DNA from: Kroppenstedtia sanguinis
GTDB lineage: Bacteria; Bacillota; Bacilli; Thermoactinomycetales; DSM-45169
Assembly: GCF_050433445.1 (NCBI RefSeq)
Contig: NZ_JBNPXF010000013.1
Span: 1 to 64,000, forward strand
Direction of reading: 5' to 3'
DNA length: 64,000 bases
The translations under genes and the position numbers were made by a program. Of the stretch, positions 39,901 to 47,864 are shown one piece after another. Each line of letters opens with the position of its first letter. Within the stretch, counting starts at the first letter, position 1. The notes beneath the pieces are model-generated. The model saw nothing but the letters and a program-made list of their open reading frames with translations. It was not told where the DNA came from and did not search any database.

Positions 39901-41025
39901 ATGGATAAGGTTTTGCGCTATCTGAAAACAAACCAGCAGGATATATTGGAAGATTTGGCACATGTGGTCGGATGGGAGTCCCCCTCTCATGACAAGGATC
40001 GGGTCGACCACTGCGGAAAGGGATTACAAGCCCTTTTTCAAAAGCACCTGGGTCTGAAAGCGGAAGTGATCCCGCAAACGGAGACTGGTAATCACCTTCG
40101 TTTCTCCTATGGCTCGGGGGATTCCCAAGTATTGATCCTGACTCATTTTGATACGGTCTGGGATGTCGGCAGGCTTTCCTATCAGGTGAAGGGAAACCAG
40201 GCATACGGGCCGGGAATCCTGGATATGAAAGGGGGAATCGTGCAGGCGCTATGGGGGATTAAAGCGTGTCGGGAACTGGAGCTCCCATTGGATAAAAAAA
40301 TTGTATTTCTTTGCACAAGTGATGAAGAGATCGGAAGTGGCACCTCCCGCTCCCTGATCGAAGAGGAAGCGTCAAAAAGCGAAGCCGTGCTCATCCCGGA
40401 ACCGTCTGTCGCCCATACAGGGGCTCTGAAGACCTCCCGCAAAGGAAACGGGATTTTTAAAATGAGGATCAAGGGAAAAGCATCCCACTCCGGCAATCAT
40501 CACGCCGAAGGAATCAGCGCTGTGGAGGAGATGGCACATCAGATTTTGTTCCTCCATTCCTTAACCGATTATACCTTGGGAACCACTATTAACGCTGGCA
40601 TTGCACATGGCGGCAACCGTATCAATGTGGTGGCCGAACAGGCGGAAATCGACATCGACGTCCGGATCAGCAAGCTGGAGGAAGCAGAGCGTATTTCAAA
40701 ACGGATCGTCGAAGCGAAACCCTACCTCAATGGGGTTTCGATCGAGGTGGAAGGCGAGATCAACCGGCCTCCAATGGTGCGAACCGCCCAGACGGAACAG
40801 CTGTTTAGCTTGGCTGCCGATTGTGGGAAGGAGTTGGGCATCGATTTGACTGAAGCGTCGGTGGGTGGAGCAAGCGACGGAAATTTTACCGCTGCTCTCG
40901 GAATTCCCACATTGGACGGACTGGGAGCGGTGGGTGACGGCCCCCACGCCGAATACGAGCACATTCTCATCGATCAGCTTCCCATTAGAGCCGCCCTCTT
41001 CGCCAAGCTTTTGGCCAAATTATAA
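39901..41025 (+). CDS. M20-family metallopeptidase (carboxypeptidase G2-like)
   Basis: A 374-residue M20 zinc peptidase or deacylase. Metal ligands are seen in LTHFDTVWDVG near residue 81 (HxD), PGILDMKGG near 105, TSDEEIGSG near 139 (catalytic Glu and ligand) and HAEYEHIL near 355. A dimerisation domain lies at about 180-290. Cleaves C-terminal glutamate or similar bonds, or acylated amino acids. The pairing with the upstream carrier suggests catabolic use of the imported compound. Confidence 0.87.
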   Translation: MDKVLRYLKTNQQDILEDLAHVVGWESPSHDKDRVDHCGKGLQALFQKHLGLKAEVIPQTETGNHLRFSYGSGDSQVLILTHFDTVWDVGRLSYQVKGNQAYGPGILDMKGGIVQALWGIKACRELELPLDKKIVFLCTSDEEIGSGTSRSLIEEEASKSEAVLIPEPSVAHTGALKTSRKGNGIFKMRIKGKASHSGNHHAEGISAVEEMAHQILFLHSLTDYTLGTTINAGIAHGGNRINVVAEQAEIDIDVRISKLEEAERISKRIVEAKPYLNGVSIEVEGEINRPPMVRTAQTEQLFSLAADCGKELGIDLTEASVGGASDGNFTAALGIPTLDGLGAVGDGPHAEYEHILIDQLPIRAALFAKLLAKL

Positions 41026-41036
41026 AACCTAACCTG

Positions 41037-41070
41037 CAAAGCCCCCCACCTTGACAGATGGGGGGCTTTG
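41037..41070 (+). terminator. Terminator after the M20 peptidase
   Basis: CAAAGCCCCCCA and TGGGGGGCTTTG arms. Confidence 0.8.
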
Positions 41071-41167
41071 AATTGAAGCGGCGATTGGAACAGCAACTCC
41101 TTCCAACTGAATGTCTTACACGTTGGGGAAGGAGTGTAAAATCGTATCGGTTGATTCTTATGCAAAA

Positions 41168-41295
41168 TGAAAAAGCCGAGAGGGTAGATCTTACCCTCCC
41201 GGCTTCTGTGTATCTGCCATGGTTTCGACCAACGATCCCACGCCCAATGGACCCTAAGACCTTTGCTCCCACCGACCCCGCTTCTTTCCCAAATT
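41168..41295 (-). ncRNA. Candidate small RNA divergent from typA
   Basis: An untranslated stretch of about 128 nt on the minus strand, bounded by a strong promoter (41302-41330) and a terminator hairpin (AGCCGAGAGGGTA with TACCCTCCCGGCT, T run at 41168-41174). It has a small UGGU-CGAA-ACCA hairpin in the middle and no open frame with a Shine-Dalgarno sequence. It matches no RNA family I recognise (not 6S, SRP, tmRNA, RNase P or T-box). Confidence 0.55.
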
Positions 41296-41301
41296 CTATA
41301 T

Positions 41302-41330
41302 ATTATATCGGATCTGTTTCCTATGGTAAA
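41302..41330 (-). promoter_or_regulatory. Sigma-A promoter for the candidate small RNA
   Basis: On the minus strand TTTACC, 17-nt spacer, TATAAT, predicted start near 41295. Confidence 0.7.
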
Positions 41331-41339
41331 GATGTTTTC

Positions 41340-41369
41340 TTCACTCTGGAGCCCTTCCTGTGCTATAAT
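41340..41369 (+). promoter_or_regulatory. Probable promoter of typA
   Basis: TTCACT, 18-nt spacer, TATAAT, back to back with the small RNA promoter. Confidence 0.6.
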
Positions 41370-41469
41370 GTCTCCCTGAGAGTTTATGTCAATCTCTGAC
41401 CCTGTCCCGTTCATGGGCGAGCCGGGTGATCTTAGTTTGAAGGGGGAAGCGCATCCTGCGCGCCTGGAT

Positions 41470-43296
41470 ATGAAAGCTGACCAAATCCGTAACATAGCCA
41501 TAATCGCACACGTCGACCACGGGAAAACCACCCTCGTGGATGCGATGTTGAAACAGAGCCATATCTTCCGAGAAAATCAGAGTGTCGCGAATCGGGTCAT
41601 GGATTCCAATGACCTGGAACGGGAGCGGGGAATCACCATCCTGTCCAAAAACACCTCCGTTCACTACAACGGAGTGAAAATCAATATTGTCGATACTCCA
41701 GGCCACGCCGACTTCGGCGGCGAAGTGGAACGAGTGATGAACATGGTGGACGGAGTCTTGTTGCTCGTGGACTCTGTGGAAGGGCCCATGCCCCAGACCA
41801 AGTTCGTCCTCCGCCAGGCCTTGGAGCGGGGTCTCAAAGCGATTGTCGTCGTCAACAAGATCGACCGGAACCACGCTCGTCCCGACTATGTGGTGGACAC
41901 CACCTTCGATCTCTTTGTCGACTTGGGAGCCACAGAAGAACAGGCGGAGTTCCCAGTTCTCTACGCCAGTGCCCTGAATGGAATTTGCGGCGAAGAGCCA
42001 GACCAACTGACGGAGAACCTGGAGCCGCTGTTTGAAAAAATTGTGGAGTACTTGCCTGCTCCCCAGGTCCAATCTGATGCTCCGCTTCAGATGCAGGCCA
42101 CCCTGATGGGTTATGACGACTATAAAGGGAAAATTGTGATCGGTAGGCTGAACAGCGGAACCATCCGCAAAAACCAGCAGGTCCTGCGGATCGACCGGGA
42201 GGAAAAACGTCACTCCCTGAAGGTGGCTCAGGTGTTTACCCACGAAGGGTTGAAACGGACGGAAGTGGAAGAAGCCACCGCCGGCGATATTATCGCTTTG
42301 ACTGGCCTGGGGGATGTGGGAATCGGGGACACGATCACAGATCCGGAAGAACCACGTCCCCTGCCTCCGATCCAGGTGGAAGAACCCACCCTTCGTGTCA
42401 CCTTCGGTGTCAACACCAGCCCCTTCGCCGGGCGGGAAGGAGAATATGTCACTTCCCGGAAACTGCGGGAACGCCTCTACCTGGAATCTGAGCGGGACGT
42501 CGCTCTCCATGTGGAGGATACCGAGTCCCCTGACACCTTCCTCGTGGCTGGACGGGGAGAGCTGCACCTCAGCATCCTGATTGAAAACATGCGTCGGGAA
42601 GGTTATGAGTTGGAGGTAAGCAAGCCCGAAGTGATCCTGAAGAAAATCAATGACAAATGGCATGAACCGGTGGAAGTCGTTGAAGTGGAAGTGAGTAACG
42701 AATACCAAGGAACCGTGGTGGAACTACTGGGAAGCCGCAAAGGACAGATGGTAGACATGAAACTGCGGGATGACGGCTCCGTCCATTACACTTATCGTGT
42801 CCCTACCCGGGGTTTGATCGGGTTTAATCAGCAGTTTCTGACGGCGACTCGAGGAGAAGGGCTGATGAACACCCTCTTCGGCGGATATGAGCCCTACTCC
42901 GGTGAGATTCAGACCCGAAACCACGGATCTCTGATCGCCTGGGAATCCGGCGACGCCAACTCCTATGGACTGCACGCCGCCCAAGAGCGGGGCACGCTCT
43001 TTATCGGGCCCAACACCGAGGTCTATGAAGGGATGGTCATTGGCCAACACATTCGGGAAAACGACTTGGATGTCAATGTCTGCAAAAAGAAACAATTGAC
43101 CAACTTCCGTGCCGCTGGCTCCGATGATGCCCTGCGCTTGGAAACACCGAAGAACCTTTCCCTCGACGATGCCCTGGAATACCTCTCCGATGATGAGTTA
43201 TTGGAAGTCACACCCCAGGCCTTCCGCATCCGTAAACGGATTCTGCCTAAAAACCAGCGTCGTAAACATATGAAACATGCTGGACAGGCAGAGTAA
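41470..43296 (+). CDS. typA: Ribosome-associated GTPase TypA/BipA
   Basis: A 608-residue translational GTPase that acts on the 50S subunit in ribosome assembly and stress. G1 is AHVDHGKTTL near residue 14, the switch I region ERERGITI near 46, G3 DTPGHADFGGE near 73, G4 VNKIDR near 130, then beta-barrel, EFG-like domains and the TypA-specific C-terminus (RGLIGFNQQFLTATRGEG near 455). The length fits from the ATG at 41470. The frame is open back to 41386 with no better start, and the Shine-Dalgarno sequence is weak. Confidence 0.93.
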   Translation: MKADQIRNIAIIAHVDHGKTTLVDAMLKQSHIFRENQSVANRVMDSNDLERERGITILSKNTSVHYNGVKINIVDTPGHADFGGEVERVMNMVDGVLLLVDSVEGPMPQTKFVLRQALERGLKAIVVVNKIDRNHARPDYVVDTTFDLFVDLGATEEQAEFPVLYASALNGICGEEPDQLTENLEPLFEKIVEYLPAPQVQSDAPLQMQATLMGYDDYKGKIVIGRLNSGTIRKNQQVLRIDREEKRHSLKVAQVFTHEGLKRTEVEEATAGDIIALTGLGDVGIGDTITDPEEPRPLPPIQVEEPTLRVTFGVNTSPFAGREGEYVTSRKLRERLYLESERDVALHVEDTESPDTFLVAGRGELHLSILIENMRREGYELEVSKPEVILKKINDKWHEPVEVVEVEVSNEYQGTVVELLGSRKGQMVDMKLRDDGSVHYTYRVPTRGLIGFNQQFLTATRGEGLMNTLFGGYEPYSGEIQTRNHGSLIAWESGDANSYGLHAAQERGTLFIGPNTEVYEGMVIGQHIRENDLDVNVCKKKQLTNFRAAGSDDALRLETPKNLSLDDALEYLSDDELLEVTPQAFRIRKRILPKNQRRKHMKHAGQAE

Positions 43297-43307
43297 ACTT
43301 ACAGACA

Positions 43308-43349
43308 AAACCCGGCAACTGCAAAAAGCAGCGTGCCGGGTTTATTTTT
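43308..43349 (+). terminator. Terminator of typA
   Basis: AAACCCGGCA and TGCCGGGTTT arms with an inner pairing, followed by ATTTTTG. Confidence 0.85.
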
Positions 43350-43404
43350 GGGGGTAATGCTAGTACTCGCTGACGTTGCTTGGTTAGCTTGTTGATTCTT
43401 GGAC

Positions 43405-43540
43405 AATCCACACACCTGAAAACTTGGGATTCTTGGGTATTCCCAGTAACCTGGAGAAATGGCCCAGCGATCCCCACAAGGGAGACACCGAACGACGCCC
43501 GCTTTCATCTCAACCCAACCTAAAGGCCTGGGTTTTCTCG
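43405..43540. repeat. Second IS200/IS605-like end remnant
   Basis: 43426-43462 is nearly identical to 28362-28399 (GGGATTCTTGGGTA, then CCAGTAACC and GGAGAAATGG). A second hairpin (CCCAaCCTAAAGGcCTGGG, 43512-43533) lies downstream. No transposase gene is present. Confidence 0.55.
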
Positions 43541-43559
43541 CTCACTTTTTATAAGCCTC

Positions 43560-43710
43560 TACTCAAGGCCCCTTCAGGCAACTCTGATCTTGTTTTTCAG
43601 CAAGGCGGGGACAGGATATAGTAGGGCGGCTCCGATCTCTTGCAAAGAACGCATAGCGAGACCGGGACTTGTACTCCCCTGAGTGCAAAATCCCCAGGGG
43701 CACTAAGTAG
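43560..43710. mobile_element. Family B repeat copy abutting the methyltransferase gene
   Basis: On the minus strand it begins TTAGTGCCCC and ends TTGCCTGAAGGGGCC, matching the copy at 61101-61262, and it carries the shared core CTTTGCAAGAGATCGGAGCC. Its end overlaps the TAG stop of the methyltransferase gene. Confidence 0.72.
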
Positions 43711-44560
43711 TCGCCACCAGGAACTCCTCTCCACTTGGCAGCCGAAGACCATCGGTGCGGCCGGTAAAATAGCGCTGGTTAAGATCGGTCGCGGATACAT
43801 GCCGGGCTTCTCGGAAGCCTGCCTCGCGGGCCAGTGCCAGCATCTCCGGCGGTGAGAAGAAGCTGATGAAAGGCGTGCCGCTTGCCCGCGCTCCCGTCGA
43901 AGCCGCCTCAACCCCAGGGCGCAGCTCGGATTCGGTGAGCTCAAGCGGCAGCAGAAACGTCATGGCTAGTGTGGAACCGGGTGCCAGGGTTGCCACCTGG
44001 CGTAGCGTGGCCCTAATCGCCTCCTTGGTGAGGTACTGGGTGACACCGGTAGAGGCCACCACAGCTGGCTGGCTCTTGTCGAAGCCCGCGGCCTTTAATT
44101 GCTCCTCCCAGGACCAACCTGCTTCGAAGTCGACCGGCACGAGTCGTAACCACTCGGGAATGCCAAAACCGAGCTCGATCAAGCGTTGCCTCTTCCAAGC
44201 CTGTGTGACGGGCTGGTCTACCTCGAAGACCCGCATCCGGGAGGCGACCTCTGGCCGGCGCTGAGCAAAGGTGTCGAGGCCAGCTCCGAGGATCACATAC
44301 TGGGTCACACCTTGGCTGAGCTGTTCGGTAACCAGTTCCTCAATGAAACGGGCACGGGCCACGATGGATGCACGGAAGCCGCTGGTTCCCTCTGGATCCA
44401 TGTCGGGGCGTTGACGCCATCCGTCTTCTGGGGCAGCCAGTCGCAGGCCGACCTCGTCTTCAAATACATAGGGTGGTGAATCGACCTGTACATGCAAAGC
44501 TCGCCACAACGCCACCCGTACTGCCGTGCTGTCTGGTTCCGTGGGTTGCTTATCATGCAT
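43703..44560 (-). CDS. SAM-dependent methyltransferase (leucine carboxyl methyltransferase-like)
   Basis: A 285-residue class I methyltransferase of the LCMT-like group (TIGR00027 type). The SAM motif is YVILGAGLDTFAQRRPE near residue 88, followed by VFEVDQPVTQAWKRQRL near 111 and VVASTGVTQYLTKEAI near 170. Homologues are common in actinobacteria. The substrate is unknown. ATG 44560 with GGAGGGAG upstream. It is enclosed by repeats on both sides (43560-43710 and 44690-44865), which suggests it arrived or was trimmed with them. Confidence 0.82.
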   Translation of the reverse strand: MHDKQPTEPDSTAVRVALWRALHVQVDSPPYVFEDEVGLRLAAPEDGWRQRPDMDPEGTSGFRASIVARARFIEELVTEQLSQGVTQYVILGAGLDTFAQRRPEVASRMRVFEVDQPVTQAWKRQRLIELGFGIPEWLRLVPVDFEAGWSWEEQLKAAGFDKSQPAVVASTGVTQYLTKEAIRATLRQVATLAPGSTLAMTFLLPLELTESELRPGVEAASTGARASGTPFISFFSPPEMLALAREAGFREARHVSATDLNQRYFTGRTDGLRLPSGEEFLVATT

Positions 44561-44689
44561 GTTGTTCTCCCTCCTATTTATTTCATTTTGAAACTTCGAT
44601 ACGAAATAGCTTGATATCAGGCCTTTTGAAGAACCACATTTCGGATGGGGAGGTCTTGTTCTACCACGCTCCGGTGTACCCACAGGAGC

Positions 44690-44764
44690 ACAAGTCGCGC
44701 CTATCCGCCTCGCTCCCGGTCTCGCCACCCCAACCCACCTGTTTTTTGGTCAATCAACAGCCTA
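44690..44764. repeat. Family A terminus upstream of the methyltransferase
   Basis: Ends GGTCAATCAACAGCCTAG, with a diverged interior (GCTCCCGGTCTCG) similar to the right part of the copy at 5987-6347. Confidence 0.6.
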
Positions 44765-44795
44765 GTTTGATATCAATATTACAGTTGTCTTAACC

Positions 44796-44865
44796 TAGGC
44801 ATGTTGATTACCCCTATTTTAGGCAGGAAATAAGGTCGGGATGGTGGACTTGCCCTACCACTCCC
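44796..44865. mobile_element. Family A left part that truncates an oxidoreductase gene
   Basis: Begins TAGGCATGTTGATTACCCC and continues AGGCAGGAAATAAGGTCGGGATGG as in the copy at 58244-58450. The coding sequence of the neighbouring gene stops making sense where this begins. Confidence 0.7.
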
Positions 44866-45087
44866 ACCGGTCAGCACCTCATCCAATTCAAAAGGCGGAG
44901 TATATGACTTGGCATCGTTCATCCTCCCCCGCATATACGGATCAACGGAAAGGTAGACGGTACGTACCAGCACTTCCCCGTCCCCCAGGTTCGGAATCGG
45001 AGATTCGACCAACCGAAAGATGCTGTCATCCGGCCAGCCCTTGGGACGTTTTGCAAGCAGGATCTGACGATTGATCAAGTTAGACAT
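44866..45087 (-). pseudogene. N-terminal fragment of an NADP-dependent MDR oxidoreductase
   Basis: About 74 codons from ATG 45087 (GGAGAG upstream) read NRQILLAKRPKGWPDDSIF, then VLVRTVYLSVDPYMRGRMND and SYTPPFELDEVLTGG. This is the N-terminus of curcumin/leukotriene-type NADP oxidoreductases, which are about 330 residues. The cofactor domain is gone, replaced by a family A repeat. Confidence 0.82.
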
Positions 45088-45160
45088 GGGCATTCTCTCC
45101 ATCGGCTGGAATTTCGATCACAGAAATAATTATACCCAGAATTCTCCTGATCAAAGCCTT

Positions 45161-45721
45161 TTAAAAATTGCCGATCTTGGTCATTCGATAATCGGTGACC
45201 CGATAGCCCATGGATGCGTACAATTTAATGGCTGCCAGATTATTGCTAGTGACATAAACGTGATAGGGGCTGACCCCTTTTTCGTGAAACCAGCGCTCCC
45301 CCCAGGCCAACATCTGTCTGGACCAGCCCCGACCTCGGTAGTCTGGGTGTAAAAATATCCCATGAACGAATCCTTTTTTAGAAAAGGTGAGAGGGTCTGT
45401 CTGGATCTCCAGGAGCAAAAAGCCGATGGGTTCGTCTCGGTCTGCAGTAAAAATCAAGAGGAGTGAATCAGGATCCTCCACTCGGTTTTGCAATTCCCTC
45501 GCCCATCTTTTCCCCGCCTCTTCCCTCACCAACACTTGCTCCCAATGCTCGGCATCATAGTCCTCTCCTACCAATTCCGACCACAGGCGATAATGCCCCC
45601 GCAAGAAATCCAGATAAAAATCCGCCACCCTTTCTTCATCCGTTTCCGGACGGTAGCTTCGCACTTTCAATGTTTGGCGGTCAAAGTTTCCGCCGCTCCT
45701 TCCACCTCGATTTTCCAACAT
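45161..45721 (-). CDS. GNAT-family N-acetyltransferase
   Basis: A 186-residue GNAT: IGFLLLEIQTDP strand, motif A GIFLHPDYRGRGWSRQMLAWGERW near residue 122 and SNNLAAIKLYASMGYRVTDYR near residue 159. Substrate unknown. The ATG at 45721 lacks a Shine-Dalgarno sequence; the true start may be a few codons inside. It stands alone. Confidence 0.82.
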   Translation of the reverse strand: MLENRGGRSGGNFDRQTLKVRSYRPETDEERVADFYLDFLRGHYRLWSELVGEDYDAEHWEQVLVREEAGKRWARELQNRVEDPDSLLLIFTADRDEPIGFLLLEIQTDPLTFSKKGFVHGIFLHPDYRGRGWSRQMLAWGERWFHEKGVSPYHVYVTSNNLAAIKLYASMGYRVTDYRMTKIGNF

Positions 45722-45880
45722 GTTATCAGGTACTAAACCCCTTTCCTATAAATGCACGGCAGATCTTGCCATATCCACTCACCTTACTCAACCCCGATTA
45801 TATCGCTCTACACCCGAGCTTGGAATAGAGATGGACTGAATATATGAAATTGACATAAAAATAATATATTATTATTAGGT

Positions 45881-46141
45881 CAGGACTGTTGATGAACCAT
45901 AAAGTAGATGTTGGAAACGAAATGATTCTTTCGCTCTTCCCATTGCACTCCCATCGTAGAATATCGCTTGAGGGGACGGGGAGGGTGGGACGGCTTCGAT
46001 CTCTCGCAAAGAACGCATAGCGAGACCCGGGAGCGGAAAGCGACCCTGGCGAGACTTGTGCCCTATGGGTGAAAAGGCTCTTCACCCTCCCACCATTCCG
46101 ACCTTATTTCCTGCCTAAAATAGGGCTAAACAGCACGCCTG
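45881..46141. mobile_element. Family A repeat copy, 261 bp
   Basis: Starts CAGGACTGTTGATGAACC and ends GGGCTAAACAGCACGCCTG. It carries the interior core (GATCTCTCGCAAAGAACGC, GACCCTGGCGAGAC) and an interior hairpin with GGTGGGACGG-like arms. No clear flanking duplication. It fills the gene-free region 45722-46211; the remainder shows nothing else. Confidence 0.78.
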
Positions 46142-46172
46142 ATGCTCCTGTATTTGAATCACATCATAAATG

Positions 46173-46195
46173 AAAAAAGCCGGTTTTCCACCGGC
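46173..46195 (-). terminator. Terminator of the 138-residue membrane protein gene
   Basis: GCCGGTGG and CCACCGGC-like arms (GCCGGTTTTCCACCGGC on the plus strand), followed by six T on the minus strand. Confidence 0.75.
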
Positions 46196-46211
46196 ACCAT
46201 TCAGACGCTTC

Positions 46212-46628
46212 TCAGAGGGGGATTCCCTTTTCGTCCAAGCGAGGCAACCCGATCCGATTCCACCACATGCCTCCGAATAAAAAGGCAGCGGGCACCATCA
46301 GGGCAAACAATCGCCAATCCCAAATTTCCAACCACATCCCTGCAAAAGCCAACATCCCGATTCCGATCCCTACTGCTGTCAAGGGATACGCATCCGGCTC
46401 TTCCCGCTTCATTTTTCTAAATACAAGCACTTGAAGGGGGATGGAGCCTGCAAACAACAATACACCCACCCACCATGTTTCTGACACCGCATACAGTGCA
46501 AGAAGAAACCACAACACGGGATCCTCCGGAACTATTATGGCCGATACATACAAACTACACAAAATGAGCTGTACTGAAAAACCGGCACCCAGGGAGTAGA
46601 TTGAAATGGTGATTAGAGCTTTATACAC
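46212..46628 (-). CDS. Small multi-pass membrane protein
   Basis: A 138-residue protein with four hydrophobic segments (about 10-30, 36-65 as a pair, 84-103 and 106-122). The first part could be a signal anchor. No motif or family recognised. GTG start. It follows no operon and ends in a terminator. Confidence 0.65.
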   Translation of the reverse strand: MYKALITISIYSLGAGFSVQLILCSLYVSAIIVPEDPVLWFLLALYAVSETWWVGVLLFAGSIPLQVLVFRKMKREEPDAYPLTAVGIGIGMLAFAGMWLEIWDWRLFALMVPAAFLFGGMWWNRIGLPRLDEKGIPL

Positions 46629-46757
46629 CTTTGACCCCCTTTTCGCTTTTTCATCATATCTTCTCTATTTTACCCTGAATCCGGAAATTATGCATGGTGA
46701 AAAGTCGGGGGAAATCTAGACCCACCCCCGACGCTAACGAACGATCGATCTCAACTT

Positions 46758-47864
46758 TTAGCAGGTAAAAACCTGAGAAGCTAGACGAACTGCCTGCAAC
46801 CGCTCCCGATCCACTTCAAACCCGATCCCAGGTCTTGCCGGCACAGCGATTTGTCCCTCCTCAACAGTCACCTCCGGCTGAATCAGATCCTGCTCCCAGT
46901 AGCGATTAGAAGCAGAGATGTCCCCCGGAAGATTAAAGCCTTCCAGAGAGGCAAGGGCAATATTGTGGGCGCGAGCGATCCCTGACTCCAACATCCCACC
47001 GCACCAGAGGGGGATTCCCTCCGCCTGACAGAGATCATGGATTCGCTTGGCCTCCGTCAGCCCGCCAACCCGCCCCACCTTCACATTGACCACGGAACAG
47101 CTGCCCAGCTCCAGTGCTTTGCGCACATCCTCAAAGGACTGCAGACTTTCATCCAGGCAGATCGGCGTCACCAGTTCCGCTTGCAATCTCGCATGATCTA
47201 CGATGTCATCCACCGCCAGCGGCTGTTCGATCATCAGGAGATCAAAAGTATCCATCCGTTTCAGGTGCTTCAGATCCTTCAGAGTGTATGCGGAGTTGGC
47301 ATCAACCATCAGCGGCAATTCGGGAAAAACCTCCCGGATGCCCTCCAGAACCTCGACGTCCGCCTCAGGCTTCACCTTCACTTTCACTCGTCGGTAACCT
47401 TCCTCCACCCGTTGTCGGATCGTCTCCAACATCGTATCCAGATCAGCGGCACCAACAGCCACACCCGCTTCGATCCGGTCCCGGGTTCCTCCCAGGGCGC
47501 TGGCGAGGGAGATCCCCTGCCCCCGGCACCAAAGGTCCCAGACCGCCCCTTCCACAGCGGCTTTAGCCATGGGATGACGGCGGATGGCGCGAAACCGCTC
47601 CGGTACTTCTCCTGGATGTTGCAAAGGAGTGCCAAGAAGACGGGGAATCAGGAAATCCCTCATCACATGCCAAGCGGTTTCCACCGTCTCCTCGGTGTAC
47701 CAGGGAGAAGAAAAAGCGACACATTCTCCCCAACCGCTTTGCCCCACTTCATCCTCCGCCTCCACCAAGATCAGTTCCCGATCGGTGACGGTGGTAAGAC
47801 TGTTGGAAAAGGGGGTCTTCAGAGTCATTCGAACATGATGCAATGTCACTTGACGGAGGATCAC
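46758..47864 (-). CDS. menC: o-Succinylbenzoate synthase
   Basis: A 368-residue enolase-superfamily enzyme converting SHCHC to o-succinylbenzoate. The catalytic lysine is in YRRVKVKVKPEAD near residue 165, metal ligands are in LMVDANSAYTL near 191, MIEQPLAVDD near 216 and CLDESLQS near 241, and the second lysine in SVVNVKVGRVGG near 263. GTG start overlaps the menE stop by 4 nt. Last gene of the men operon. Confidence 0.93.
   Translation of the reverse strand: MILRQVTLHHVRMTLKTPFSNSLTTVTDRELILVEAEDEVGQSGWGECVAFSSPWYTEETVETAWHVMRDFLIPRLLGTPLQHPGEVPERFRAIRRHPMAKAAVEGAVWDLWCRGQGISLASALGGTRDRIEAGVAVGAADLDTMLETIRQRVEEGYRRVKVKVKPEADVEVLEGIREVFPELPLMVDANSAYTLKDLKHLKRMDTFDLLMIEQPLAVDDIVDHARLQAELVTPICLDESLQSFEDVRKALELGSCSVVNVKVGRVGGLTEAKRIHDLCQAEGIPLWCGGMLESGIARAHNIALASLEGFNLPGDISASNRYWEQDLIQPEVTVEEGQIAVPARPGIGFEVDRERLQAVRLASQVFTC

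Noticed and set aside
41389..42708. A 439-codon minus-strand open frame
   Set aside because: Shadow of typA; the translated sequence shows no protein family and no start signals.
43247..43508. TnpB zinc-ribbon remnant on the minus strand
   Set aside because: A Cys-x-x-Cys and Asn-rich stretch could be pieced together only by changing frames, and its orientation disagrees with the IS605-like end.
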